Notes: generated from the letters alone by a model not told the origin. 59,642 nt of DNA from Elusimicrobiota bacterium (GCA_016196755.1 JACPXC010000008.1:1-59642); one strand, 5' to 3'. Shown: positions 1 to 8,757, numbered from the stretch's first letter. Translations and numbers: made by a program.

Positions 1-1
1 A

Positions 2-136
2 TTGGAAGCGTTCAGCTCGGTGAGCTGGCACGAGTTCCGCCGCGGCGAGGAGTTGGTCCCATTCCCAATCGAGCTCACGGCGCTACAGAAGCTGCTGCTC
101 AGGTTGTTGGAGGTTCCCCGAGAGCCATACTCCTAG
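2..136 (+). CDS. C-terminal fragment of an unidentified protein
   Basis: An open frame enters from the left edge of the window and runs 44 codons to a TAG at 134-136. The translated end (…FPIELTALQKLLLRLLEVPREPYS) is leucine-rich and looks coding, but I do not recognise a family. The 5' end lies outside the window. Another frame is also open across this stretch, so this could be a chance ORF next to the damaged transposase that follows. Confidence 0.3.
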   Translation: MEAFSSVSWHEFRRGEELVPFPIELTALQKLLLRLLEVPREPYS

Positions 137-186
137 GACGGTCACGCGGACGAGGCGGGATAATTCAGAAAACGTCTACCCGCGAG

Positions 187-792
187 TTGCGGAATGTAGG
201 TGGCATCTACGCTAGGGAATGGAATAGGGACAATGGACGGGTCGGCCACGTGTTCGAAGGTCGCTATTGGGTGAAAACCATCCGCAATGAGACTTCTCTC
301 TTGAGGGCCTCGCGCTACGTCCACCGGAATCCCGTTGAAGCGGGACTCGTGTCTAAGGCGGAAGATTGGCGTTGGAGCAGTATGGGGATCTATGCCGGGC
401 GCCGGGCTGGGGAATTCCTGGACAAGGAACCGATACTGCGCGCAATCGGTTCCGGCGGCACAAAGGCATACTGTGATTTCGTCGAGGCGGCTCGGGAACC
501 CGAGCCAAGCGACGACTGGTACTCCGACGATACGTGGCTTTTCACCGGCTCCGTACAGAAAAGAGCCTCGCCTGACTGGCGCTTGCGCGCGGGAGCGATA
601 ATGGATTCAATCGCCGTCGAGTTCGGTTTGCCTCAGGATCTGTGGCGCGGTGACTTGCGGTCCAAGGGACTGAGTGATATCCGCAAAGCGGCGGCAATGA
701 GGCTTCGCGCAGAGCTTTATCTCACTGTCCGCGAGATTGGGGAAGTGATCGGCGTCTCGGCGGGAACGATCTCGCGCATTCTGGCGGCCTGA
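187..792 (+). pseudogene. REP-associated tyrosine transposase (Y1/RAYT), N-terminally truncated
   Basis: The product matches the C-terminal half of IS200-like Y1 transposases that mobilise REP palindromes. It has the GRVGHVFEGRYW segment, the RYVHRNPVEAGLV segment and the WRWSS motif, followed by a helix-turn-helix tail of the DnaA-C type (LTVREIGEVIGVSAGTISRI) often fused to these enzymes. The N-terminal part with the HUH (His-x-His) metal site and its surroundings is missing. The same frame stays open upstream to position 1 but does not read as transposase before about residue TRELRNVGG, so a 5' deletion or recombination removed the catalytic site. The TTG at 187 is only the first formal start, not a believable native one. 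It is followed by trmL after 32 bp. Confidence 0.75.
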
Positions 793-807
793 GTTATGCA
801 ACTAAAC

Positions 808-818
808 GTGCCTGGCAC
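808..818. repeat. Short palindrome GTGCC-T-GGCAC after the RAYT remnant
   Basis: A perfect 5-bp inverted repeat around a single T lies 16 bp after the transposase stop. Palindromes with this core commonly flank RAYT genes as their REP substrate, so this may be a REP remnant. No second copy was noticed in the window. Confidence 0.3.
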
Positions 819-824
819 CAACCC

Positions 825-1301
825 ATGAACGTCGTGCTTCTTGAACCGGAGATTCATTGGAATACCGGAAATATCGGCAGGACTTGCTTGGGGCTGGGGG
901 CTACGCTGCATCTTGTAGAGCCGCTTGGGTTTTCCTTGGATGCCAAAGAAGTGAAACGGGCGGGGCTCGACTATTGGGACAGGGTGGACCTGCGGGTGCA
1001 TAAAGGCTGGGGGGCGCTGGTTATGGCTATCCCAGCCGGGGCGCCGATGATCTTCTTCTCGGCCGAGGCGCGGCAGGACTTCTGGGAGGCGCCCTACGAG
1101 CCCGGGTGCGTCCTGGTGTTCGGGAAGGAGTCGACCGGACTGCCCGCGGACATGCGCAAGCGGCATGCCGACAGCTTGTACCGCATCCCCCACTCGAGCG
1201 GGATACGCTCTCTTAACCTATCGACGGCGGCGGGGATCGTGATGTACGAGGCGGCCCGTCAGATGCGGGTCACTCCGCGCCGGGCGACAGCGGGTCTTTA
1301 G
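825..1301 (+). CDS. trmL: tRNA (cytidine/uridine-2'-O)-methyltransferase TrmL
   Basis: SPOUT-class methyltransferase of the TrmL/YibK family, which 2'-O-methylates the wobble base (position 34) of tRNA-Leu using S-adenosylmethionine. The 158-residue length equals the family norm. The N-terminal VVLLEPEIHWNTGNIGRTC carries the NTGNxGR motif. LVFGKESTGLP (about 105-115) and IPHSSGIRSLNLSTAAGI (about 125-142) form the trefoil-knot cofactor site. The ATG at 825 gives the canonical N terminus. The gene converges on nuoI and their 3' ends overlap by 32 bp (1270-1301). Confidence 0.93.
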   Translation: MNVVLLEPEIHWNTGNIGRTCLGLGATLHLVEPLGFSLDAKEVKRAGLDYWDRVDLRVHKGWGALVMAIPAGAPMIFFSAEARQDFWEAPYEPGCVLVFGKESTGLPADMRKRHADSLYRIPHSSGIRSLNLSTAAGIVMYEAARQMRVTPRRATAGL

Positions 1302-1854
1302 GCGTCTCCATCGACGGGGCCTTGGGCTTGTCGCCCATGAGCTCGGGCATGTCCCAGATGAGGTCCTTCCTGGTCGAGCCCGGGAACTGGATGTACTGGG
1401 AGTCCATCCGGATGGCGTCCTCGGGGCAGGCCTCCACGCAGTAGCCGCAGAAGACGCACAAGCCCAGGTCGATCGAAAAGCTCTTGGCGCGCTTCTCGAT
1501 CATGACGTCGGGGCTCTCCTCGGCCTTGATGTAGATGCACTTGGCCGGGCAGACCGTCTCGCAGAGCATGCAGGCTACGCAGCGCGGCGTACCGTCCTCG
1601 CGCTTGAGCAGGCGGTGGCGCGTGCGCGAGCGGTGCTTGGTCACCTGCCCGTCCTCGGGATACTGGGTCGTCACCGCGCCCGCCAGGCCAGCCCGGCCGA
1701 GCGCCTTCTGGACGTGGCGGTAGAGGTTGACGAAGAAGTGCCGCGAGGTGATGGCGAGGCCCTTCCAGACCTCGACGAGGTAGATCTGCTCCTTGAACCC
1801 CATCTCGGGCCGGCGGACGGCGGCTACGCGGTGCTTGTCGAGGACGGGTTTCAT
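1270..1854 (-). CDS. nuoI: NADH-quinone oxidoreductase subunit I (2x[4Fe-4S])
   Basis: Peripheral-arm subunit carrying clusters N6a and N6b, which pass electrons toward NuoB. The 194-residue product has two ferredoxin motifs, CVACMLCETVCP and CVFCGYCVEACP, eight cysteines in all. An N-terminal amphipathic segment is the usual membrane anchor region. The start ATG at 1854 overlaps the nuoH stop (ATGA). A longer frame continues upstream but is antisense-like noise inside nuoH. This is the last gene of the nuo run, and its 3' end overlaps convergent trmL. Confidence 0.95.
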   Translation of the reverse strand: MKPVLDKHRVAAVRRPEMGFKEQIYLVEVWKGLAITSRHFFVNLYRHVQKALGRAGLAGAVTTQYPEDGQVTKHRSRTRHRLLKREDGTPRCVACMLCETVCPAKCIYIKAEESPDVMIEKRAKSFSIDLGLCVFCGYCVEACPEDAIRMDSQYIQFPGSTRKDLIWDMPELMGDKPKAPSMETPKDPLSPGAE

Positions 1855-2930
1855 GAGAGGAGGGTCACGGCCCAGGCCGTGACCAGCAGGTTCGCCAGGG
1901 CCAGCGGCAGGACGTTCTTCCAGCCGAGGTCCAGGAGTTGGTCGAAGCGGAAGCGCGGCAGGGTCCAACGGATCTGCATGAGCAGCCACAGGACGGCCAG
2001 GAGCTTGGTCGTGAAGGCGGCCACGCCGACCAAGGCGAAGACCGCCTGGGGGAGTCCCAAGTGGCTCAGGCCCGGCACATGCCAGCCGCCCAGAAACAGC
2101 GCCGTGGCCATCCCGGCCAGGACGATCGACTCGAGGAAGTCGGTGGTCAGGAACATCCCGAACTTCATCCCCGAGTACTCGACGAAGTAGCCGACGATCT
2201 CGGCCTCGCCCTCGGGAAGGTCGAACGGGGCGCGCTTGGTCTCGGCCGCGCCCGCGGTCATAAAGAGGATGAAGGCCAAGGGCTGAAGGAAGATGCCCCA
2301 GGCCGGCAGGACGCCGCCGATCATGTGGGCCTGCCAGCGCGAGGCCTGGGCAAGGTCCAGCGTGCCGTAGAGGAACAGCGGGCCGGCGAGGATGGCCAGC
2401 ATGGCCACCTCGTAGGAGATCATCTGGGCGGCGCCGCGCAGGCCGCCCAGCAGGGCGTAGTTGGAGCCCGAGGACCAGCCCGCCATGACGACGCCGTGCA
2501 CGCCGATCGAGAGCAGGGCCAGCACGTAGAGGACGCTGTAGTCGAGCTGGATGGGGACCAGGCTCCAGGTCCGGCCGGCGAACTCGATGACGTCGCCGAA
2601 GGGCAGAGCGGCCAGGCAAAGCGCGGCGCAGGCCATGCTGACGATGGGGGCGAGAGCGTGCCAGGGCCGTATGCCGGCCGGGGGCTCGAAGTCCTCCTTG
2701 GTCAGCATCTTGATGGCGTCCGAGAGGATGTGGAAGAGCCCCAGGAAGCGGAAGCCCAGGATGTCGGCCCGGTTGGCGCCGATCCGGTCCTGGATCACCG
2801 CGCTCTGCTTGCGCTCGACCCAGCTCATGAGCGCGGCTACGTTCATGCCGAAGCCCAGGGCCAGGAGTATCTTGAACCCCGACCAGACGCTGTCGGTCCA
2901 GAAGCGAGGGGACAGCTCGCAGCAGATCAT
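1851..2930 (-). CDS. nuoH: NADH-quinone oxidoreductase subunit H
   Basis: Membrane subunit forming much of the quinone-access channel at the junction of the two complex I arms. The 359-residue product has about eight to nine hydrophobic segments. It carries the conserved WVERKQSAVIQDRIGANRA loop near the N terminus and the acidic, quinone-site-proximal KRAPFDLPEGEAEIVGYF loop. The start at 2930 overlaps the nuoG stop (ATGA), and its stop overlaps the nuoI start, so translational coupling is likely. Confidence 0.95.
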   Translation of the reverse strand: MICCELSPRFWTDSVWSGFKILLALGFGMNVAALMSWVERKQSAVIQDRIGANRADILGFRFLGLFHILSDAIKMLTKEDFEPPAGIRPWHALAPIVSMACAALCLAALPFGDVIEFAGRTWSLVPIQLDYSVLYVLALLSIGVHGVVMAGWSSGSNYALLGGLRGAAQMISYEVAMLAILAGPLFLYGTLDLAQASRWQAHMIGGVLPAWGIFLQPLAFILFMTAGAAETKRAPFDLPEGEAEIVGYFVEYSGMKFGMFLTTDFLESIVLAGMATALFLGGWHVPGLSHLGLPQAVFALVGVAAFTTKLLAVLWLLMQIRWTLPRFRFDQLLDLGWKNVLPLALANLLVTAWAVTLLS

Positions 2931-4528
2931 GCGGCGGCTCCGGCGGGCTGGGAAGCGGCCAAGAGGACGCCCTCGTCGGGGAGCTCGAAGGCCAGCCCGC
3001 GGAAGGCCGGCTCCTCGGCGGTCAGCGCGGCGAAGATAGAGGCGGCGTCCTGATGGGGGAACTCGCCGCCCAGCGCGCGCAGGACCGAGCCGAACCAAGC
3101 CCAGTCGGGCTGGGAGTCGCCCAGGGGCGGGACGGCCTGGCGGAGCCTCTGAAGGCGGCCCTGGAAGTTGGCGGCCGTGGCGTCCTCCTCGAAGCAATGC
3201 GCGGCGGCCAGCACCCAGCGCGCCGCGCCGGTGAAGCGCACGGCGTTGGGGCCCTGCCAGACGGTGAAAGGAAGCTTGTCCCAGCCCGCGGGGACGGCGC
3301 GGTCGACCGCCCAGACTCCCCAGAACCGGTCGGGAGAGAGCTCCGTCAGCGGGCGGGCCGTGTCGAAGCCCAGCGCCCTAGCGCCTTCGAGGTTGGGCAC
3401 CTTCTCCGCGCGGCGCAGGAGGTCGTCGGCCTCGCCGAGCTGTTCGGGTCCCGGGGCGAGCGCCACGTTGGCCGCCGGCACTCCGAGCTTGGCGATGAGA
3501 GCCTTCGCGGCGAAGAGGTCCTCGTTGGAGAGCGTGCCGCTCAGGACGAAGGCCAGACCCTGCGCGCCGCGCTCGGCGACAAGGCGGGTCAGCTCGGCGG
3601 CGATCCCCTTGGCGGCGTCGGCGGGCGAAGTCTCCACCGGCGCCCCGTCCTGGCCCAGCCGCGAGGAGGCCTTGAGCCGTGTGTCGGAGTCGGCCGACTT
3701 GTAGGAGTAGCGTCCCTCGTCGCACATCCACCAGCCGTTCACCTCGGGGTTGAAGCGCGGCTTGAGGCGCGCCACGCGCCGGCCCTCGGTGTGCCAGGGG
3801 CGCTCGGTGTTGGTGTGGACCTCTATCGCGCAGCCGCGCGCGCAGCCGGTGCAGACCGAGGGCGCGCGGTCCAGGTACCAGACCCGCACCGAGAAGCGGA
3901 AGTCCTTGTCGGTCAAAGCGCCGACCGGGCAGATGTCGACGATGTTCCCCGAGTAGGCGTTGTCGACCTCCATGCCGGGATAGACGTCGACGACGGAGCG
4001 GTCGCCGCGGCCGAAGATGCCCATCTCGGAGGTCTTGGTGACGTTGTCGAGGAAGCGCGTGCAGCGCGTGCACTGGATGCAGCGCTCCTGGTCGAGCACC
4101 ACGGTCGGGCCGATCGACTTGCGCTTCTCCTTGTGGCGCTTGTCCTCGCGCACCGTGGACTTGTAGAGGCCGTAGCCCTGGTAGTAGTCCTGGAGCTCGC
4201 ACTCGCCGGCCCGGTCGCAGACCGGGCAGTCCAGAGGGTGGTTGGCCAGGTGGAACTCGAGCGAGGCGGCTTGGGCGCGCTTGGCCGCCGGCGAGTTCGT
4301 CGAAACGACCAATCCCTCTTTGACGGTCGTGCGGCAGGACATCTGCGGCTTGGGGGCCCCGGCGACTTCGCAGACGCAGAGCCGGCAGACGCCCGGGTTG
4401 CCGAGCCCGGGATGGTAGCAGTACCGGGGGATCTCGACGCCTTCTTTGTCCGCGGCGTCTATGACGAGCTGGCCTTCGGGGGCCTCCACGTCCTTGCCGT
4501 CGAGCTTGAACTTGACGAGCTTAGCCAC
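2927..4528 (-). CDS. nuoG: NADH-quinone oxidoreductase subunit G, short form
   Basis: The largest Fe-S subunit of the peripheral arm. The N terminus holds the [2Fe-2S] ligands (YCYHPGLGNPGVCRLCVCEV and the next Cys), then the His-ligated cluster motif HPLDCPVCDRAGEC, then CIQCTRC with DICPVGAL. A further CTGCARGC plus WWMCDEG supplies a cluster-N7-type site at the head of the molybdopterin-like domain. At 533 residues it is much shorter than the roughly 800-900 residues of E. coli or Thermus, so the molybdopterin-fold part is reduced. The GTG start at 4528 lies 8 bp inside the nuoEF 3' end. Confidence 0.92.
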   Translation of the reverse strand: MAKLVKFKLDGKDVEAPEGQLVIDAADKEGVEIPRYCYHPGLGNPGVCRLCVCEVAGAPKPQMSCRTTVKEGLVVSTNSPAAKRAQAASLEFHLANHPLDCPVCDRAGECELQDYYQGYGLYKSTVREDKRHKEKRKSIGPTVVLDQERCIQCTRCTRFLDNVTKTSEMGIFGRGDRSVVDVYPGMEVDNAYSGNIVDICPVGALTDKDFRFSVRVWYLDRAPSVCTGCARGCAIEVHTNTERPWHTEGRRVARLKPRFNPEVNGWWMCDEGRYSYKSADSDTRLKASSRLGQDGAPVETSPADAAKGIAAELTRLVAERGAQGLAFVLSGTLSNEDLFAAKALIAKLGVPAANVALAPGPEQLGEADDLLRRAEKVPNLEGARALGFDTARPLTELSPDRFWGVWAVDRAVPAGWDKLPFTVWQGPNAVRFTGAARWVLAAAHCFEEDATAANFQGRLQRLRQAVPPLGDSQPDWAWFGSVLRALGGEFPHQDAASIFAALTAEEPAFRGLAFELPDEGVLLAASQPAGAAA

Positions 4529-6305
4529 GGGGCTTCTCCAGCCGGCGGTCGAAGTCGGCGCGGAACTTCTTGATCATCGCGGCGGCCACCATGCCGACGG
4601 TGTCGCCCAAGGCGCAGATGACCTTGCCCATGATGTTCTCGCTCAAGCGCACGAGGTTGTCGGCGTCGCCGGCGTCGCCCTTGCCGGCCTTCATGCGGGC
4701 CAGGACCCGGGTCGCCCAGCCCGAGCCCTCGCGGCAGGGCGTGCACTGGCCGCAGGACTCGACCCAGAGGAAGCGCTCGATGATGTGCAGGACGTCGACC
4801 ATGTCGACGGAGTCGTCGAGGAAGATGACCCCGCCGGCGCCGAGGAAGGAGCCCTTGGCGCGCAGGCTGTCGAAGTCCATCTTCAGGCCCCGGGTCTCCT
4901 CGGGCGTGAGCACCGGGGTCGAGGTCCCTCCGGGGATGACCGCCTTGAGCGGCCGTCCGCCCTTCATGCCGCCGGCGGCGGCCAGGAGGTCCTCGATCGG
5001 CGTCCCCAGCGGGAATTCATAGACGCCGGGTTTCTCGACGTGGCCGCTGACTGAGAAGCACCTCGTGCCGCCGCTCTTGGCCACGCCCGCAGCCGCGAAC
5101 GCTTCGCCCCCCTGGGCGATGACCCGGGTCAGCATCATCAAGGTCTCGACGTTGTTGACCACGGTGGGCCAGTTGAGGAGGCCGGCGTTGGTCGGGAACG
5201 GCGGAGGCTGGCGCGGCCAGGCCTTCTTGCCCTCCATCGTCTCCAAGAGGGCGGTGTCGCAGCCCGAGATATAGGCGTTAGCGCCCTGCATGACCAGGAC
5301 GTCCTTGTCGAGCAGGCCCGCGGTCTTGGCCTCGGCGACGGCGGCCTCGAGGAGACGCTTCTGGAGGGCGTACTCGCCGCGGATGAAGATGTAGACGTGG
5401 TCGGCGTCGACCGCGCGCGCGGCGATCTGCAGGCCTTCGATCAGGGCGTGCGGGTTACGCTCCATGAGCACGCGGTCCTTGAAGCAGCCGGGCTCCGACT
5501 CATCGGCGTTGGCCACCAGGATGTGGGGGACCTGGCGGGCGGACTTGGGCGGCACCGTCTCCCACTTCATGGCCACCGGGAAGCCCGCGCCGCCCAGGCC
5601 GCGGAGGTTGGAATTCTTGACCTCCGCCGTGATGTCGGCCGGGGCCATCGTGCGGGCCTTCTCCCAGGCGTTGTAGCCGCCGAAGCGCCGGTAGACCTCG
5701 AGGGTGTGAAGCTTGGGGTCGGCGAAGTCTTTGGTCAGAGCGGCCTTGTCGGAGACCGGGGCGGCGGCCTTGGCCGTGGAGACGGCCTTCGGCGCCTTGC
5801 CGGCCCGGCAGGCGCTCAAGGCGGCGTCGATGGCGGTCGGCGTGGCCGCGCCGAGCAGTTCGTCGTCGATAGCGAAGGCGGGGGCCAGGTCGCAGGCGCC
5901 CAGGCACTCGGAGGCCTCCCAGGAGAACATGCCGTCGGCCGTAGCCGGGCCCTCGGCGACTCCCAGGGCCTTCTCGAGGTGGTGCAGGGCCTTCTCGCCG
6001 CCGGCCAGGTGACAGGAGAGGTTCCGGCACAGCGACACGCGGTGCTTGCCGGCCTTCTCGTGCGGGAAGAAGGGATAGAAGGTGACGACCTCGCGCACGC
6101 GCGCGCGGGTGACGCCGAAGAGGGCGGCCAGGTGGGCCTCGGCGGCCAGCGAGACTTCGCCCTTCCAGATCTGCACCTCGCGCAGGGCCTCGATGAGGCC
6201 CATCGGGGCCTGCGGATAGCGCTTGGTCCAGGCCACCAGCTTGGCCTGCTCCTCGGGGGTGAAGAGCGTCCCCGCCGCGGCGGTCTTCGTCGTCGTCGCG
6301 CTCAC
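4521..6305 (-). CDS. nuoEF: NuoE-NuoF fusion: NADH-binding module of complex I
   Basis: A single 594-residue frame joins the 24-kDa NuoE domain (about 10-165) to the 51-kDa NuoF domain (about 195-594) through an Ala/Lys-rich linker. NuoE ligands for [2Fe-2S] are C93, C98, C134 and C138. NuoF has the FMN-site RGLGGAGFP (235-243), the NADH-site ADESEPGCFKDR (267-278), and N3 cluster ligands C518, C521, C524 (SCGQCTPCREG) and C564. The usual GEETAL nucleotide-site motif reads GCDTAL here (348-353), replacing both glutamates. The GTG start at 6305 overlaps the nuoD stop (GTGA). The domains normally come from separate genes, so this fixes NuoE:NuoF at 1:1. Confidence 0.93.
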   Translation of the reverse strand: MSATTTKTAAAGTLFTPEEQAKLVAWTKRYPQAPMGLIEALREVQIWKGEVSLAAEAHLAALFGVTRARVREVVTFYPFFPHEKAGKHRVSLCRNLSCHLAGGEKALHHLEKALGVAEGPATADGMFSWEASECLGACDLAPAFAIDDELLGAATPTAIDAALSACRAGKAPKAVSTAKAAAPVSDKAALTKDFADPKLHTLEVYRRFGGYNAWEKARTMAPADITAEVKNSNLRGLGGAGFPVAMKWETVPPKSARQVPHILVANADESEPGCFKDRVLMERNPHALIEGLQIAARAVDADHVYIFIRGEYALQKRLLEAAVAEAKTAGLLDKDVLVMQGANAYISGCDTALLETMEGKKAWPRQPPPFPTNAGLLNWPTVVNNVETLMMLTRVIAQGGEAFAAAGVAKSGGTRCFSVSGHVEKPGVYEFPLGTPIEDLLAAAGGMKGGRPLKAVIPGGTSTPVLTPEETRGLKMDFDSLRAKGSFLGAGGVIFLDDSVDMVDVLHIIERFLWVESCGQCTPCREGSGWATRVLARMKAGKGDAGDADNLVRLSENIMGKVICALGDTVGMVAAAMIKKFRADFDRRLEKPRG

Positions 6306-7630
6306 CGGTCCAGTTCCCCCGCGATCATGTTGATCGAGCCGAACGTGGCCACCACGTCGGCCACCGCGCCCCCTTCGAGCATCTTATGGAGGCCGGCCAT
6401 GTTGAAGAAGCAGGGCGGGCGCACGCGCACGCGCCAGGCTCGGTCCTTCCCGTCTGAGACGACGTGGAAGCCCAGTTCGCCGTTGCCGCCCTCGACGGCC
6501 ACGTAGGCCTCGCCGGCCGGCGGCGTGATCCCGCGGCCCCACATGATGATTTCGAAGTGGCGCATCAGGCCCTCGATCGAGCCGTAGGTCTCCTCTTTCG
6601 GGGGGAGGGTCGAGGCCGGGGCGTCCGCCATGACCGAGTCGCGGCCGCAGCGGGCGCCGCCCTCGAGGACGGGGTCGACGGCGGCGGCGGTGTCGAGCAG
6701 CTCGGCGGTCTTGCCGTGTTTGCCCAGGTCCGCCATCTTGGAGCCCGGCATGGCGTCGTCGGGGGCCTGGATGGGGCCGGCCGGCAGCTGGGCGAAGCAC
6801 TGCTCCACGATGCGCATCGACTGGTCGATCTCGGCCAGGCGCACGAGGTAGCGGTCGAAGTTGTCGCCGGCCATGCCCACGGGCACCTCGAAGTCGAGGC
6901 GGTCGTAGACTAAGTAGGGCTCGGCCCGGCGCACGTCGTAGGGGACGCCGGTCGAGCGCAGCATGGGGCCCGTGATCCCATAGGCCAGCGCGGTCTCTTT
7001 GGAGAGGATGCCGACGCCGCGCGTGCGGTCGACGAAGATGCGGTTCTTGGTGAGCAGGCCGTCGGCGTCCTTGACCGCCGAGCGCACCTTCTCGAAGGCC
7101 GCGCGGACCATCGCCGGCCAATCGGCCGGCATGTCGCCCTTGACGCCGCCGACGCGCGTGTAGCTCGTCGTGACGCGCGCGCCGCAGAGCGCGTCGATGC
7201 AGCGGTAGAGCTCCTCGCGGGCCTGGATGAGGTACAGGAAGGCCGTGAAGGAGCCCAGCTCCATGGCGTTGGCGCCCACGCAGGTCAGGTGGTCGGTGAT
7301 GCGCGAGATCTCCGAGGAGGCCACGCGCAGGTACTGGGCGCGCTCGGGGACGGCGATCTTGGCCAGCTTCTCCACCGCCATGCAGTAGCCGGCGTTGTTG
7401 ATGAGCGGGGAGACGTAGTTGAGCCGGTCGGTCCACGGGATGACGTTGTTCCAGGGGTCGTTCTCGGCGTGCTTCTCGAAGGCGCGGTGCAGGTAGCCGA
7501 TCTCGGCCTCCGACTGCAGGACGCGCTCGCCCTCGAGCTTGAGGACGAGGCGCACGACGCCGTGCATGGCGGGGTGGGCGGGCCCCATGTTGAGCATGTA
7601 CGAGCGGGATTCCCTGCGGTCCTGGCTCAT
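6302..7630 (-). CDS. nuoD: NADH-quinone oxidoreductase subunit D (49-kDa)
   Basis: Contributes the quinone-binding pocket together with NuoB and is related to [NiFe]-hydrogenase large subunits. The 442-residue product shows NMGPAHPAMHGVVR near the N terminus, with both pocket histidines, then WTDRLNYVSPLINNAGYCMAVEK. It ends in the family-typical VRPPCFFNMAGL…ADVVATFGSINMIAGELDR. A stretch of roughly 40 residues near 295-335 looks like an insertion relative to typical NuoD. ATGA overlap with nuoC upstream; GTGA overlap with nuoEF downstream. Confidence 0.95.
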   Translation of the reverse strand: MSQDRRESRSYMLNMGPAHPAMHGVVRLVLKLEGERVLQSEAEIGYLHRAFEKHAENDPWNNVIPWTDRLNYVSPLINNAGYCMAVEKLAKIAVPERAQYLRVASSEISRITDHLTCVGANAMELGSFTAFLYLIQAREELYRCIDALCGARVTTSYTRVGGVKGDMPADWPAMVRAAFEKVRSAVKDADGLLTKNRIFVDRTRGVGILSKETALAYGITGPMLRSTGVPYDVRRAEPYLVYDRLDFEVPVGMAGDNFDRYLVRLAEIDQSMRIVEQCFAQLPAGPIQAPDDAMPGSKMADLGKHGKTAELLDTAAAVDPVLEGGARCGRDSVMADAPASTLPPKEETYGSIEGLMRHFEIIMWGRGITPPAGEAYVAVEGGNGELGFHVVSDGKDRAWRVRVRPPCFFNMAGLHKMLEGGAVADVVATFGSINMIAGELDR

Positions 7631-8202
7631 TCGACGATCCTCGGGCGCAGGTCGGCCGGGCTCAGGCGCTCGCGGGCCGAGGCGTCGGCTGGGCCGATGA
7701 GCGGCTGGCGCTTCTTGATGGGGTAGTCCTTGCGCAGGGGGTGGCCCGTGAACTCCGGGTACATCAGGATGCGCTTGACGTCGGGCCGGTCGGCGAAGCG
7801 GACGCCGAACATGTCCCAGACCTCGCGCTCCAGCCAGTCGGCGGCCGGGAAGAGGTCCTTGATCGTGGCCGGGACGCTTTCGCCGTCCACCCAGGAGTCG
7901 AGCGCGAGGCGGGCTTTGATCAGCCCGGTGCCGGCGTCGAGCGCCATCAGCCGGTAGACCAGCTTGAAGCGCCGGCCCTCGGGAGCGGGGCTGACGTTCT
8001 GCGTCCCCTTGCCGAAGCCCTGGTAGTCGACGCAGGTTAGGTCGACGAGGACGTTGAAGCCGTGCTTGGCCTTAAGGAACTCGACGGCGGCGCGGGCCTT
8101 CGCGGGCGGGACCGTCAGCACCGTGTCGGAGCCCGCGCCGCGCGCAGAGAGCGGGGCGCCGCAGAGCGCCTCGATGTCGGAGAGGATGGGGGCTAGGTCC
8201 AT
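7627..8202 (-). CDS. nuoC: NADH-quinone oxidoreductase subunit C (30-kDa)
   Basis: Structural peripheral-arm subunit that packs against NuoD. The 191-residue product carries the family signature around EREVWDMFGVRF and RILMYPEFTGHPLRKDYP near the C terminus. It is a free-standing gene rather than the NuoCD fusion seen in enterobacteria. The ATG at 8202 follows the nuoB stop by one base, and the stop overlaps the nuoD start. Confidence 0.94.
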   Translation of the reverse strand: MDLAPILSDIEALCGAPLSARGAGSDTVLTVPPAKARAAVEFLKAKHGFNVLVDLTCVDYQGFGKGTQNVSPAPEGRRFKLVYRLMALDAGTGLIKARLALDSWVDGESVPATIKDLFPAADWLEREVWDMFGVRFADRPDVKRILMYPEFTGHPLRKDYPIKKRQPLIGPADASARERLSPADLRPRIVE

Positions 8203-8203
8203 G

Positions 8204-8674
8204 CTACGCCCTGCGTCCCTGGGCCTGGATCTTCTTCTGCAGGAGCATGAGTCCCTCGAGCACGGTCTCCGGCCGCGGCGGGCAGCCCGGGATGTAGAGG
8301 TCGACCGGCAGGATCGTGTCGATGCCCTGGACCGTGGCGTAGTTGTCGTAGAAGCCGCCGGTGCAGGTGCAGACCCCGAAGGCTACCACCCACTTGGGCG
8401 CCGCCATCTGGTCGTAGATGCGGCGCAGGACCGGGGCGATCTTGTGGCTGATCGTGCCCACCACCATCAGCACGTCGGCTTGGCGGGGGGAGAAGCGCGG
8501 GAAGCCCGCGCCGAAGCGGTCGATGTCGTAGTGCGAGCAGGCCACCGACATGAACTCCATGCCGCAGCAGGCGGTGACGAAGGGATACTGGAAGATCGAG
8601 TATTTGCGCGCCCAGCCGATCGCTTGGTCGAGCTGGCTGGTCAGGATGCCGGGGGCGCTGAGGTCTTGTTCCAT
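8204..8674 (-). CDS. nuoB: NADH-quinone oxidoreductase subunit B (cluster N2)
   Basis: Carries the terminal [4Fe-4S] cluster N2 that reduces quinone. The 156-residue product keeps the ligands: tandem C36-C37 (TACCGMEFM), C102 in FGVCTCTGGFYDNY, and C131 in IPGCPPRPE. It is the first gene after the foreign cassette block, so it has lost direct contact with nuoA. Upstream sequence shows only a weak ribosome site (CCGAGATAAAATG) and no convincing promoter. Expression may depend on read-through from nuoA or from the cassettes. Confidence 0.95.
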   Translation of the reverse strand: MEQDLSAPGILTSQLDQAIGWARKYSIFQYPFVTACCGMEFMSVACSHYDIDRFGAGFPRFSPRQADVLMVVGTISHKIAPVLRRIYDQMAAPKWVVAFGVCTCTGGFYDNYATVQGIDTILPVDLYIPGCPPRPETVLEGLMLLQKKIQAQGRRA

Positions 8675-8757
8675 TTTATCTCGGGGTACTCTTAGCGACT
8701 AATGGACTTCATTCGTAGGCATTCTTTTGCTCTCAATTCGGGAAGGTTCTAGCGGCG

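Noticed and set aside
793-799. GTTATGC after the RAYT stop as another attC core box
   Set aside because: No complementary arm or second box lies nearby; a chance heptamer.
3053-4573. Long plus-strand frame opposite nuoG
   Set aside because: Codes for low-complexity Gly/Ala/Arg/Val sequence; an antisense shadow of a well-identified gene in GC-rich DNA. The same applies to the long frames opposite aas (38706-41810), aceE/aceF (44442-47558) and the first O-antigen-ligase gene (54613-56793).
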